DNA from: Nocardioides sp. Root140
Lineage (GTDB): Bacteria; Actinomycetota; Actinomycetes; Propionibacteriales; Nocardioidaceae
Length of the DNA stretch: 64,000 nucleotides
Reading direction: 5' to 3'
Assembly (NCBI RefSeq): GCF_001426745.1
Contig: NZ_LMFI01000014.1
Span: forward strand, 63,404-127,403
The number at the start of each line of letters is the position of its first letter. The stretch's first letter is position 1. This document shows positions 48,289 through 57,258 of this stretch, in pieces. A model generated the notes under the pieces. It saw only the letters and a list, made by a program, of their open reading frames with translations, was not told where the DNA came from and ran no database searches. Both the position numbers and the translations under genes were made by a program.

Positions 48289-49124
48289 AATTCATGATCG
48301 GTCTCATGCTTCTCGGAATGCTCTCCGTCGCCGTCGTTCTCCAGACCGATGGCATCGGTTTCGCTCAGGACTGCACCAATGCGGGGACACGATCGGTGTC
48401 TCAGCACACTGATGCGAAGGCCTCCGGCTCCGGGTTCACCGCGTTGGGCACCAAAGCCGAAACTCTCGCACCGGTTTCCTCCAACTGCCCAACTGGCACG
48501 TACCGATATGAGCCGCTGTGCGGGCCGGCTCAGACTGGCGGTGTTTGCGAGACGGCCTCACAATGTGGCGAAGACGGAACCGTCGTGCGGGAGTTCTACA
48601 CGCCATCGGGCGGAACTGAACAAGAGATCGGGTTGAAGTGCCTTGGCGATGGGACGGTCACAGAGCCGATCACCCAGACACTCATCCTGCGGGCGATGAA
48701 GCGGATCCAGCTGCCCAAGCCCAGGATGATCGTGCAGCCGCCGGGCGGCAGGACGCTGGTCAACTTCGACACCCTGTTCCGCACCGAGGCCGAGCCGATC
48801 CACCGCACCATCGGACTCCTCGGCCGCCGCGTCGAGCTCGTGATCACGCCGTCCTCCTTCACCTGGCACCACGGCGACGGCACCACCCAGACCAGCACTT
48901 CCCCCGGCCTGAAGTACCAACCCAGCATCCCGATGGATTCCTACATCTCCCACCAGTACGTCGACGCCCACGTCACCGTGCAGCCCAGCGTGGACGTCGA
49001 CTACTCGGCCCGCTACCGCGTCGACCGCGGGCCCTGGCTGACCGTCACCGGCACCGTGACCATGCCCGGCAACGGCGTCGACCTGCGCATCGTCGAAGGC
49101 CGCCCCACCCTCGTCGACAACTGA
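48285..49124 (+). CDS. Secreted PKD-like-domain protein, partner of DUF6318
   Basis: This 279-residue protein has a signal segment (MKFMIGLMLLGMLSVAVVLQ) and an external region. The N-terminal third has several cysteines; the C-terminal region has TLVNFDTLFRTEAEPI, ITPSSFTWHHGDGT and the PKD-like SHQYVDAHVTV. Typical of actinobacterial surface/adhesion-type proteins of unknown role. It is cotranslated with the lipoprotein. Codon use in 48300-48650 is less GC-rich than neighbours. Confidence 0.75.
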   Translation: MKFMIGLMLLGMLSVAVVLQTDGIGFAQDCTNAGTRSVSQHTDAKASGSGFTALGTKAETLAPVSSNCPTGTYRYEPLCGPAQTGGVCETASQCGEDGTVVREFYTPSGGTEQEIGLKCLGDGTVTEPITQTLILRAMKRIQLPKPRMIVQPPGGRTLVNFDTLFRTEAEPIHRTIGLLGRRVELVITPSSFTWHHGDGTTQTSTSPGLKYQPSIPMDSYISHQYVDAHVTVQPSVDVDYSARYRVDRGPWLTVTGTVTMPGNGVDLRIVEGRPTLVDN

Positions 49125-49344
49125 CTGCACCCGCGGAGCACGTCGCACCGGACCGCTGACCGTGCGCGGCATCGTGGCTCGACCGGACGACCTGTTCACT
49201 TGGACATGCAGTTCGCGGGCGGAAGGGGCACGCCACGCTCAAGGAGAGCCGGCGTACGACGAACTGCCTGTTCAAATGAGCATCGCGGCGGCGCCCGGAC
49301 GAGCCGACTGTTTGAACCAGACCCCACAGGCCATGCTTGGGCAC
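49125..49344. other. Intergenic region before a lipoprotein gene
   Basis: Contains no convincing gene. A reading frame that begins at 49162 is in frame with the downstream lipoprotein but lacks coding character and was rejected as an N-terminal extension. Confidence 0.4.
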
Positions 49345-49998
49345 ATGAGACGCCCCGCAACGCTGATCGCGCTGCTACCGATCGCACTCGCCGGCCTGGT
49401 CGCCTGCGACTCCGAGGCCGCCGGAGACCAGCCGAGCATCGCGGTCGCTGACATCCGCCGGATCGCCGAGACAGCGGGCGACAGTGCGAAGACCTGTCCT
49501 CTCGACCTCAACCTGTCCGAGGCGCTCGACGGTGCGGGCGCCGAGGGCGAGATCACCACGACGAGGGTCGACGTCAACCACTCGAGCACCGAGGAGCCCG
49601 CTGAGGACCCGATGGCGGCGCAGCTCGAGGACGGGCTGAGCCCGCTCGACGCCGCGGCCGGAGTCTTCATCGAGTGCGCGTTCACCGTGGGCGACGAGGA
49701 CCTCGTGGTGACGCTGATCGCCACGAAGGCCGGCGAACAGGCAGCGTTCAACGTGATGCTCCCAGGTCTCGGCCGGGCCGCCGAGCTGGACGAGGAAGCC
49801 CTCATGGACTACGCCGAGTCGGGCCCGTCCGTCGGCGAGGTCGAGCTGGCGGGCGAGGACGTCACGGTGCTCCGCATGGATGTCACCGGCACCGGCGACG
49901 CCGCGCTGATGGTCGCGGGCAAGGCTGTGTCCGGACTGTCCGACGGCGAGCGCCGTACGACGACAAGGAACCTGGCCCGCCAGGTCAGCGAGTCCTGA
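49345..49998 (+). CDS. Putative lipoprotein, unknown function
   Basis: This 217-residue protein has a short signal peptide ending in lipobox LVAC (C20). The mature acidic domain shows cysteines in TCPLDL and IECAFTVGDEDLVVTLIA. No recognised domain. ATG 49345 places the lipobox correctly. Monocistronic as far as seen. Confidence 0.75.
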   Translation: MRRPATLIALLPIALAGLVACDSEAAGDQPSIAVADIRRIAETAGDSAKTCPLDLNLSEALDGAGAEGEITTTRVDVNHSSTEEPAEDPMAAQLEDGLSPLDAAAGVFIECAFTVGDEDLVVTLIATKAGEQAAFNVMLPGLGRAAELDEEALMDYAESGPSVGEVELAGEDVTVLRMDVTGTGDAALMVAGKAVSGLSDGERRTTTRNLARQVSES

Positions 49999-50037
49999 TT
50001 CGAGACGACCAGGCCCGGGTGCGACCCGCACGACCCG

Positions 50038-50358
50038 TCAGCCCGGCAGCGCGATCAGCAGCTCGACGACCAGCAGCGCGGCCGTGACCGCGGCCAGCAC
50101 GGCGAGGAGCCCGCCGTGCGCGATCATCCGGTCGTACGCCGGCTCGTCCGCATGCGCCACGGCCGAGGTGTGCCGCCATTCGCGCACGACAGCGAAGCCG
50201 ACGACCAGCCCACCGGCCAACGCCACCGTTGCGCCCGACCACAGGCCGTCGTACGACGCATGGACGGTGACGAAGATGCCAGCCACGGCGACGCTGAGGC
50301 CGGTGCGTGACCAGGCGAGCTGGGTGCGCTCCTGCTGGAGGCCGGAGTCGCGACTCAC
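50038..50358 (-). CDS. DUF202 membrane protein
   Basis: This 106-residue protein has the DUF202 opening GLQQERTQLAWSRTGLSVAVAG, then three TM helices. Such proteins are small, conserved and of unknown function. It starts (GTG 50358) overlapping the stop of the DUF202 gene before it by 4 bp, so the pair is coupled. Confidence 0.85.
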   Translation of the reverse strand: MSRDSGLQQERTQLAWSRTGLSVAVAGIFVTVHASYDGLWSGATVALAGGLVVGFAVVREWRHTSAVAHADEPAYDRMIAHGGLLAVLAAVTAALLVVELLIALPG

Positions 50359-50723
50359 CGGGTGAGCTCCGCGAACACCGAGCCCACCCCGACCAGCACG
50401 GCGACGATGCCGACCCCGAGCATCAGCACGAGGTGGGCCCGACCGCCCGGCAACGGGGCGCGCAGCCGCAGGGCGCGTTCGACGTTGGCCCAGCCCAGCC
50501 AGGCGAAGAGCACGCAGGCCAGCCCGGTGAGAGCGAGGATCGCCGCGGCCATTCCGGAGAGCCACTGCGGCCAGTCGAGGTCGATCGCGTTGATCGCACC
50601 AGCGCCGGCCAGCAGCGCGAGCGCCGTCCGGATCCATGCGAGGAACGTGCGTTCGTTGGCCAGGGTGAACCGCGGGTCCGGCTCGTCGCCGACACCGAAG
50701 ACGCGGGAGGGGAAGCGGGCCAT
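50355..50723 (-). CDS. DUF202 membrane protein (YidH-like)
   Basis: This 122-residue protein has FTLANERTFLAWIRTALALLAGAGAINAID, then three TM helices; DUF202/YidH pattern. Its start ATG overlaps the hmgA stop by one base (TGATG), so it is cotranscribed with the homogentisate dioxygenase, although a shared function is not obvious. It is a paralogue of the next gene. Confidence 0.85.
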   Translation of the reverse strand: MARFPSRVFGVGDEPDPRFTLANERTFLAWIRTALALLAGAGAINAIDLDWPQWLSGMAAAILALTGLACVLFAWLGWANVERALRLRAPLPGGRAHLVLMLGVGIVAVLVGVGSVFAELTR

Positions 50724-51955
50724 CAGGAGTTGCTGAAGATCGCCGAGCCGTCGGCATCGGGCCCGCGCTGTGCCCAGGTCCAGGCGTAGGCGTCGTCCTC
50801 GACGGCGACCCCACCCTCACCGAGCTCGAGCGGGGCGAAGGTGTCGACCATGACCGCGGACTCGTCGAAGAACTCCGCACCGAGGGAGGCCTCGATCGCC
50901 GAGGGCTGCGGACCGTGGGCGTAGCCGCCCGGGTGCAGCGAGATCGAGCCCAGGTTGATGCCGGAGCCCTTGCGGGCCTCGTAGTCACCGCCGACGTAGA
51001 ACATGACCTCGTCGGAATCCACGTTGGAATGGTAGTACGGCACCGGCACGGACAGCTCGTGGTAGTCGACCTTGCGCGGCAGGAAGTTGCAGATCACGAA
51101 GTTGTGCCCCTCGAAGACCTGGTGCACCGGCGGCGGCTGGTGGATCTTGCCGGTGATCGGCATGAAGTCGTCGATGTTGAACGTGTAGGGATAGAGGCAG
51201 CCATCCCAGCCGACCACGTCGAACGGGTGCGTCGCGTAGCGCATGCGGGTACCGACGACCCGTCCACTGACGCGATGTTTCACGAGCACGTCGACCTCCA
51301 CCTCGTCGCGATGTGCCCCCACGAGCTCGGTGAGGGAGGTCGGGCCGTGCAGGTCGCGCTCGCAGTACGGCGCGTGCTCGAGCAGCTGGCCGAACCGGGA
51401 CAGGTAGCGCTTGGGCGGGTGGATGTGGCTGTTCGCCTCGATCGCGTAGAGCCGGCTGCTCTGGTTGGGCACCCACCGGTGCGTGGTCGCCCGCGGGATG
51501 ACGACGTAGTCACCCGATCGGTAGCGCAGGCTCCCGAAGACGGTCTCGACGACGCCCCCGCCCGACTCGACGTAGACGCATTCGTCGCCGATCGCGTTGC
51601 GGTAGTACGGCGACGCATCCTCCCCGGTGACCACGTAGGAGATGCGGACGTCACTGTTGCCCAGCACCAGGCGTCGCCCGGTCACCGCGTCGCCGTTCTC
51701 ACCGGCCACGAACAGCGTGTGCAGGCGCAGGTGCCGCGCCTTGAGCGGGTGGTTCGGAGTGGTGGAGAGGTCGGGCAGCTCCCAGATCTGGGAGTCGACG
51801 AGCGCCGACGGCACACCGCGGTGGTAGAGCAACGACGAGTCGGAGCTGAAGCCTTCCTCCCCCATCAGCTCCTCGTAGAAGAGGTTCCCGGCAGCGTCAC
51901 GATGCTGGGTGTGCCGCTTCGAGGGGATCTCGCCGAGGCTCCGGTAGTAGGCCAT
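50723..51955 (-). CDS. hmgA: Homogentisate 1,2-dioxygenase
   Basis: This 410-residue protein matches homogentisate 1,2-dioxygenase: MAYYRSLGEIPSKRHTQHR at the start, THRWVPNQSSRLYAIEANSHIHPP, FVICNFLPRK and HPGGYAHGPQPSAIEAS at the C-terminal iron site. It opens the aromatic ring of homogentisate (Phe/Tyr catabolism) to maleylacetoacetate with Fe(II) and O2. A perfect 26-bp palindrome sits 20-45 bp upstream of the ATG. No maleylacetoacetate isomerase or fumarylacetoacetase lies in the window. Confidence 0.93.
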   Translation of the reverse strand: MAYYRSLGEIPSKRHTQHRDAAGNLFYEELMGEEGFSSDSSLLYHRGVPSALVDSQIWELPDLSTTPNHPLKARHLRLHTLFVAGENGDAVTGRRLVLGNSDVRISYVVTGEDASPYYRNAIGDECVYVESGGGVVETVFGSLRYRSGDYVVIPRATTHRWVPNQSSRLYAIEANSHIHPPKRYLSRFGQLLEHAPYCERDLHGPTSLTELVGAHRDEVEVDVLVKHRVSGRVVGTRMRYATHPFDVVGWDGCLYPYTFNIDDFMPITGKIHQPPPVHQVFEGHNFVICNFLPRKVDYHELSVPVPYYHSNVDSDEVMFYVGGDYEARKGSGINLGSISLHPGGYAHGPQPSAIEASLGAEFFDESAVMVDTFAPLELGEGGVAVEDDAYAWTWAQRGPDADGSAIFSNS

Positions 51956-51974
51956 GCTGAACTCCGAATGGTCG

Positions 51975-52000
51975 ATATTCGGACGTTTGCGTCCGAATAT
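51975..52000. promoter_or_regulatory. Perfect 26-bp palindrome upstream of hmgA, candidate operator
   Basis: ATATTCGGAC and GTCCGAATAT flank a GTTTGC spacer: ten bp on each side, no mismatch. It is 20 bp before the ATG and would overlap the promoter. It suggests control by a dimeric repressor such as MarR- or IclR-type; which one cannot be stated. Confidence 0.7.
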
Positions 52001-52074
52001 GAATCTTCCTCCGGCACGCTGCGACCTGTCAACGCTGGCGCACGGCGCTGTCGGGAAAACGTCGTCGCAGACCC

Positions 52075-52842
52075 TCAGGTCTCGTCGTTGAGCCGCAGGG
52101 TCTGCAGCCGACGCCCGGCGTACACCGTCGCGGCGACGGTGACGACCACGAGCAGGGTCAGGCCGGTGCCGAGGCCGACGGCAGCGTCGACGCCCAGCCG
52201 GGACGCGTCGTCGCCGAGAAGGCGCTCCACCACCGCGAGGGACCACTGCTGGATGCTCAGCGCCTGCGCGCCGGGCACCAACCCACCGACCAGTGACTCC
52301 CAGATCAAGGCGTAGATGAGGCCGAGCACGACCGCGTTCCGGCTGGCCACCGCGAGCAGCAGGAACACCGCCGCATAGGCCACACCCGCGGCGAGCGCGC
52401 CCACGGTGAAGGCCACTGTGACCGCGCCGACCTCACCGGTCAGGACGACCCCGGCCACCGCCACCGGCAGCACGCCGAAGCCGACCACCACCCCGACGGC
52501 CACGACCAGCTTGGTCACGATGATCGAGTAGCGGTTCAGCGGCTTGGCCAGGAGGTAGACGATCGAGCCCTCGTCGATCTCGGGACCGATCGCGCCGGTG
52601 CCGGCGATCAGGCCGAGCAGCGGCATCAGGATGGCGATCCCGAACGCGGCCAGCAGGTCCGGCGCCAGGCGTCCGGAGAGCTCACGCTCGATGCCGGAGT
52701 CGATCCCGCCCAGCACACGCGCGAAGATGCACAGCGCCAGGAGCGCCAGCGGCAGCAGGGCGAGCACGAGGGTCCGCTTGCGGCCGAGCAGGCTTCGCCG
52801 GGTCAGGGAGGCGACGGTGCCGTTGAACGCGAGCCCGCTCAT
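52075..52842 (-). CDS. ABC-2 type transporter permease
   Basis: This 255-residue protein has six TM helices (LALLPLALLALCIFA, FGIAILMPLLGLIAGTGAIG, and others) and IDEGSIVYLLAKPLNRYSIIVTK, the ABC-2 motif. Overlaps the preceding ATPase by 4 bp (ATGA). Last of a four-gene ABC operon. Confidence 0.87.
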   Translation of the reverse strand: MSGLAFNGTVASLTRRSLLGRKRTLVLALLPLALLALCIFARVLGGIDSGIERELSGRLAPDLLAAFGIAILMPLLGLIAGTGAIGPEIDEGSIVYLLAKPLNRYSIIVTKLVVAVGVVVGFGVLPVAVAGVVLTGEVGAVTVAFTVGALAAGVAYAAVFLLLAVASRNAVVLGLIYALIWESLVGGLVPGAQALSIQQWSLAVVERLLGDDASRLGVDAAVGLGTGLTLLVVVTVAATVYAGRRLQTLRLNDET

Positions 52843-53765
52843 CGCGACACCAGGTAGGAGAAGACGCTCTCCAGGGACTCGTCGGCCGGGTGCACCTCGA
52901 GCAGCCGGATGCCGTGGCGAGAGGCGAGCCGCGGCAGCGCGTGCACGAAGGCCGAGTAGTCGGTGGCCTGCACCTGTACGGCGCTGACGCCGTGCGGGTC
53001 GACGGACAGCTCGACCCCCGACGTGCACGGTTCGGCGATCATCGCCGACGCCAGGGCGCGGTCGTCGCTGGAGCGGATCGTGTATTGATGCGGCCGCTGG
53101 GTCATCAGCCGCCTGATCTCACGGAAGTCACCCGACGCGGCATGCCTCCCCGACACCATCACCTCGATCCGGGCCGCGATCTGCTCGACCTCCTCGAGGA
53201 TGTGCGAGCTGAAGAGGATGGTGCGGCCCTGGTCGCCCAGCTCGTGCAGCAGCTCCATCAGGTGCATGCGCTGGCGCGGGTCCATGCCGTTGAACGGCTC
53301 GTCGAGCAGCAGCACCGTGGGCTCGTGCACGATCGCGGTCGCCATCTTGATCCGCTGCTTCATGCCCTTGGAGTAGGTGCGGATGTCACGGTCCTGTGCG
53401 TCGGCCATCTCCACGGTCGCGATCGCCTGCCGCGCGGCGGACTCGGGGTCGGGCAGCTGGTGCAGCTTGGCGTTGGCCAGCACGAAGTTCCAGCCGCTCA
53501 CCGCGTCGTACATCTCCTCGCGCTCGGGCACGAGGCCGACCTCGCGGTAGATCTCCGGGTCACGGTAGAGCGGGCGCCCGTCGAGGGTGACCGTGCCGGC
53601 CGAGGGCGCCAGGAAGCCGGCCATCATGTTGATCAGCGTCGACTTGCCTGCCCCGTTGGGGCCCAGCAGTCCGGTCACGCCGGTGTCGAGCCGCATCGTG
53701 ACGTCGTTGACCGCGACCACGTTGCCGAACCAGCGGGAGACCTTGTCGAGCTCGACGACACTCAC
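52839..53765 (-). CDS. ABC transporter ATPase
   Basis: This 308-residue ATPase has Walker A GLLGPNGAGKSTL (about 36-48), signature YSKGMKQRIKMA, Walker B VLLLDEPFNG and the H-loop SSHIL. The signature reads SKGMK rather than the usual LSGGQ, an accepted variant in ABC-2 exporters. Partner of the permease at 52075. Substrate unknown. GTG 53765 is preceded by GAGAGGGG. Confidence 0.9.
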   Translation of the reverse strand: MSVVELDKVSRWFGNVVAVNDVTMRLDTGVTGLLGPNGAGKSTLINMMAGFLAPSAGTVTLDGRPLYRDPEIYREVGLVPEREEMYDAVSGWNFVLANAKLHQLPDPESAARQAIATVEMADAQDRDIRTYSKGMKQRIKMATAIVHEPTVLLLDEPFNGMDPRQRMHLMELLHELGDQGRTILFSSHILEEVEQIAARIEVMVSGRHAASGDFREIRRLMTQRPHQYTIRSSDDRALASAMIAEPCTSGVELSVDPHGVSAVQVQATDYSAFVHALPRLASRHGIRLLEVHPADESLESVFSYLVSR

Positions 53766-53778
53766 GACCCAACCCCTC

Positions 53779-54669
53779 TCATGACAGGGCCTTCCGGTAG
53801 CGGGCCAGCAGCACGACGTAGCAGACCACGACCAAGAGCACGGCGACCGCGGTGAAGACCAGCGCACCGAGAGCGCCGGGCGGGCCCTCCCCGAACGACG
53901 AGTCCGCACCGAAGACGCCCGCGGTCACGCCGTCGACCAGCGGGTACGGCGACAGCAGCCCGGCGTACCCGGTGAACGTGTCGTTGCCCAGCTCGCCCGC
54001 CAGGGCACGGACGGTGGCCTGGATGCCGGACAGGACCAGGAGTACGCCGACCACCGCGGCGACCCCGACCCCGCGTCGTGGCGTCAGCGCGGCGATCACG
54101 AGGCCGATGCCGGCCAGCACGAACGCGAAGACCAGCACGCCGGCCATCGCCCGCAGGTAGTCGGGCAGCTGCTCGTCGAGGGGCAGCTTGGAGAGCAACG
54201 CACCGGCCAGCAGCAACGTGAGGGGCAGGCCCATCAGCACGACCAGCGCGGCGACCATGCCGGCGTACTTCGCCTGGACGTACTGGCTGCGGCTCAGCGG
54301 GCGCGAGAAGTAGAGCGGCGCCACCCGGAACCGCAGGTCGCGCGACATCACCACCGGCGACTGGGCGCCGAGGAACACCGTGACGACGACCTGCAGCGTG
54401 ACGACGTACTCGGTGTAGCCGAGCGGCAGGGTGTCGAAGCCGATGTAGCTGGTCACCACCGTGACCACCAGCGCCGGCAGCACCATCACGGCAAGCAGCA
54501 GCAGCGGCATCACCTTCGAGCGCGCGGACCGGCCCAGGCCGAAGGCGCCGCGCAGGGTCTCGAGGAAGAGCGCGCGACGGATGTACGCCGGGCCGAGCCG
54601 CGGGCCGTCGTAGTGCCGGTAGCCGATGTCGTGGATCGCGCCGGCCGGGCCCCTCTGCTGGTCAGTCAT
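53779..54669 (-). CDS. ABC-2 type transporter permease
   Basis: This 296-residue protein has six TM helices with MSRDLRFRVAPLYFSRPLSRSQYVQAKYAG, the ABC-2 SRPLSR motif. An N-terminal GYRHYDGPRLG segment is usual in the group. It overlaps the upstream ATPase by 8 bp. Confidence 0.87.
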   Translation of the reverse strand: MTDQQRGPAGAIHDIGYRHYDGPRLGPAYIRRALFLETLRGAFGLGRSARSKVMPLLLLAVMVLPALVVTVVTSYIGFDTLPLGYTEYVVTLQVVVTVFLGAQSPVVMSRDLRFRVAPLYFSRPLSRSQYVQAKYAGMVAALVVLMGLPLTLLLAGALLSKLPLDEQLPDYLRAMAGVLVFAFVLAGIGLVIAALTPRRGVGVAAVVGVLLVLSGIQATVRALAGELGNDTFTGYAGLLSPYPLVDGVTAGVFGADSSFGEGPPGALGALVFTAVAVLLVVVCYVVLLARYRKALS

Positions 54670-55570
54670 CGCGCGGGCCGGGGCTCGAAAAGATCTCGGT
54701 CATGTGATGGCGCTGGCGCTCGAGCCGGACCAGGCCCAGGTCGAGCTCGGCCACGACGTCGCGCACCAGGTCGTAGGCGGTGTCGTCGCCGACGTCCACG
54801 GTGAGCAGCTTCCCGTCGACCCGGGCGGCCACTCCCGCGTCGGCCAGCCGGGCCTGCAGGGCGGTCGGCTCGCCGTCGACCTCGACGGTCACCATCGGTG
54901 TCTGGGCGGTGACCGACGCGGTGGTCGAGTGCCGCAGCAGGCGGCCGCCGTCGATCACGACCAGCCCGTCACAGACCCGTTCGAGCTCACCGAGCAGGTG
55001 GGAGGTGACGATCACGGAGATGCCGAACTCGGTGCCGATGCGCTGGATCAGCGCGAGCATGTCGTCGCGTCCGGCCGGGTCGAGGCCGTTGGTCGGTTCG
55101 TCGAGCAACACCAGACTCGGGTCGTGCACCAGTGCCTGTGCGAGCTTGACCCGCTGCCGCATGCCGGTGGAGTAGCCGCCCATCGGCCGGTAGCGCTCCT
55201 CGTAGAGCCCGACGTGGCGCAGGATGTCGGCAGCCCTCTCACGCGCTGCCGTGGTGGGCAGGCCCGACATGCGGCCCATGTGCACGACGAACTCCGTGGC
55301 CGACACGTCGGGTGGCAGGCAGTCGTGCTCGGGCATGTAGCCGACCAGCTCGCGGATCGCGGGCCCGTCCGTCGTCACGTCGAGACCGAGCACGTGCGCC
55401 GAACCCTTGGTCGCTGGCAGCAGTCCGAGCAGGATCTTGAGCAGCGTGGACTTTCCGGCACCGTTGGCCCCGACCAGCCCGGTCACGCCGGTCGACACGT
55501 CGATGCTCAGGGCGCTGACCGCCGTGACCTGTCCGAACTGCATGGTCAGGTCGTGGGTCTGGATCAGCAT
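54662..55570 (-). CDS. ABC transporter ATPase
   Basis: This 302-residue ATPase has Walker A VGANGAGKSTLLK, signature YSTGMRQRVKLAQ, Walker B VLLDEPTNGLD and the H-loop TSHLL. Together with the three downstream genes it forms two ATPase-permease pairs, coupled by overlaps. ATG 55570 is spaced better after the GGAGGGGG than GTG 55573. Confidence 0.9.
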   Translation of the reverse strand: MLIQTHDLTMQFGQVTAVSALSIDVSTGVTGLVGANGAGKSTLLKILLGLLPATKGSAHVLGLDVTTDGPAIRELVGYMPEHDCLPPDVSATEFVVHMGRMSGLPTTAARERAADILRHVGLYEERYRPMGGYSTGMRQRVKLAQALVHDPSLVLLDEPTNGLDPAGRDDMLALIQRIGTEFGISVIVTSHLLGELERVCDGLVVIDGGRLLRHSTTASVTAQTPMVTVEVDGEPTALQARLADAGVAARVDGKLLTVDVGDDTAYDLVRDVVAELDLGLVRLERQRHHMTEIFSSPGPRDD

Positions 55571-55679
55571 CACGATGCCCCCTCCGGTCCCGGCTCGCGC
55601 CGCCCCTTACACCTTAGGGGCCGGAGGAAATCAGGCCTCGCCAGTTCTGGGGAACTCTCGCCGTTCGACACCAGCTCGG

Positions 55680-57134
55680 TCAGGCCGCGGCGTGCTCGAT
55701 GCTCTCCTCAGCCCGGCGGCTGGCGCCAGTGGGGATGGACAGGGCGATCAGCGCGGCCACGAGCGCCACACCGGCACCCATCAGCAACCCAACCCGGAGG
55801 CCGTTCTCGGTGGGCAGCGACACGGGTCCGAAGTCCGTGCTCATCTGGGCGAGCACGACGCCGACGACGGCCGCGCTCACCGACGTACCGACCGAGCGCA
55901 TCAGCGTGTTGAAGCTGTTCGCCGAGCCCGTCTCCGACAACGGGACCGAGCCCATGATCAGGGCGGGCATCGCGCCGTACGCCAGGCCGACGCCGGTGCT
56001 GCAGATGCAGACCGCGACCATCACGCCCCACGTCGACCCCATCAGGAGTACGGCGGAGAAGTAGCCGACCGAGACGATGAACGCACCCAGCGCGAGAGTC
56101 ACCTTCGGACCGCGCAGATGGGAGAGCTTGGCGCCCATCGGCGAGACCAGCATCATCACCAGTCCGCCGGGCATCATCCAGAGGCCCATCTCGAACATCG
56201 ACTGGCCGAGGCCGTAGCCGGTCTCGGTCGGAATCTGCAGCAGCTGCGGCAGGATCAGCATCTGCGAGTACATCGCGAAGCCGATGACCAGCGACGCCGC
56301 GTTGGTGAGCAGCACGACCGGGCGCGCGGTGACCCGGAGGTCGACCAGCGGGTCGGTGGTGCGCAGCTCGAACCAGCCCCAGGCCAGGAAGGCCACCACC
56401 GAGACCACGAGCAGGCCGACGGTGAGGCCGCTGCCCCAGCCCCAGTCGGCGCCCTTGGAGACGCCGAGCAGCAGGCAGACCAGGCCGATGCCGAGCCCGA
56501 CGGCGCCGACGTAGTCGAAGCGGGCACCGATCGCGGTGATCGGGGTGTGCGGCACGAGCGTGACGATCAGCACCGAGATCAGCGCGGCGAGGGCGGCCGA
56601 ACCCCAGAAGAGGACCCGCCAGCTGGTGTGCTCCGCGACGCCGGCGGCGATCGGCAGGCCGAGGGCGCCGCCGACACCGAGGGAGGCGCTCATCAGGGCG
56701 ATCGCGGTGCCGAGGCGCTCGGGCGGCAGGACGTCGCGCATCGCGCTGATGCCGAGCGGGATCAGTCCCATGCCGGCCCCTTGCAGGCAGCGGCCGATGA
56801 TCATCGGCGCCACCGAGGAGGCGAGCGCACACACGACCGAACCGACGATCAGGGCGAAGGAGCAGAGCAGCATCATCCGCCGCTTGCCGAAGAGGTCGCC
56901 CAGTCGGCCGCTGACCGGCGTCAGCACGGACGCGGTCAGCAGCGTCGCGGTGATCACCCAGGACGCGTTGGAAGCCGACGTGTCCAGCAACCTGGGCAGG
57001 TCACCGATCAGTGGCACGACGAGGGTCTGCATGAGGGCGGCGGTGATGCCAGCCACCGACAGCACGAAGACGATGGCGCCGGAGTGGACCGGTGGTGTGG
57101 AGGTCTGCTCGTCGGCAGCAAGGGTCGTGGACAT
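55680..57134 (-). CDS. MFS efflux transporter, EmrB/QacA (DHA2) type
   Basis: This 484-residue protein has 14 TM helices, GRLGDLFGKRRMMLLCS as the loop 2-3 motif, and the C motif GAGMGLIPLGISAMRDVLPPE. Drug:H+ antiporters of this type export dyes, antibiotics or metabolites. It is divergent from a MarR gene with a palindrome between, the usual inducible-efflux pair. ATG 57134 was chosen (MSTTLAADEQ). Confidence 0.9.
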   Translation of the reverse strand: MSTTLAADEQTSTPPVHSGAIVFVLSVAGITAALMQTLVVPLIGDLPRLLDTSASNASWVITATLLTASVLTPVSGRLGDLFGKRRMMLLCSFALIVGSVVCALASSVAPMIIGRCLQGAGMGLIPLGISAMRDVLPPERLGTAIALMSASLGVGGALGLPIAAGVAEHTSWRVLFWGSAALAALISVLIVTLVPHTPITAIGARFDYVGAVGLGIGLVCLLLGVSKGADWGWGSGLTVGLLVVSVVAFLAWGWFELRTTDPLVDLRVTARPVVLLTNAASLVIGFAMYSQMLILPQLLQIPTETGYGLGQSMFEMGLWMMPGGLVMMLVSPMGAKLSHLRGPKVTLALGAFIVSVGYFSAVLLMGSTWGVMVAVCICSTGVGLAYGAMPALIMGSVPLSETGSANSFNTLMRSVGTSVSAAVVGVVLAQMSTDFGPVSLPTENGLRVGLLMGAGVALVAALIALSIPTGASRRAEESIEHAAA

Positions 57135-57147
57135 GACTTGTATCCTA

Positions 57148-57178
57148 CACACGATGTGCATGATGCACATGTTGTGTG
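57148..57178. promoter_or_regulatory. Candidate MarR operator between MFS and MarR genes
   Basis: ATGTGCAT-G-ATGCACAT (57154-57170) is a perfect palindrome, flanked by CACAC and GTGTG outer repeats. It lies in the divergent intergenic region, where MarR repressors bind. Confidence 0.65.
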
Positions 57179-57258
57179 CGTTACACTTTCGACGGAGGCT
57201 CCACTGCCCCTTGGGTGGACCGGACGTCTCGGAGGATCAGTTCCGCCAAGGAGGACAC

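Noticed and set aside
49162..49344. N-terminal extension of the lipoprotein at 49345
   Set aside because: The extension lacks coding character and would bury the signal peptide and lipobox.
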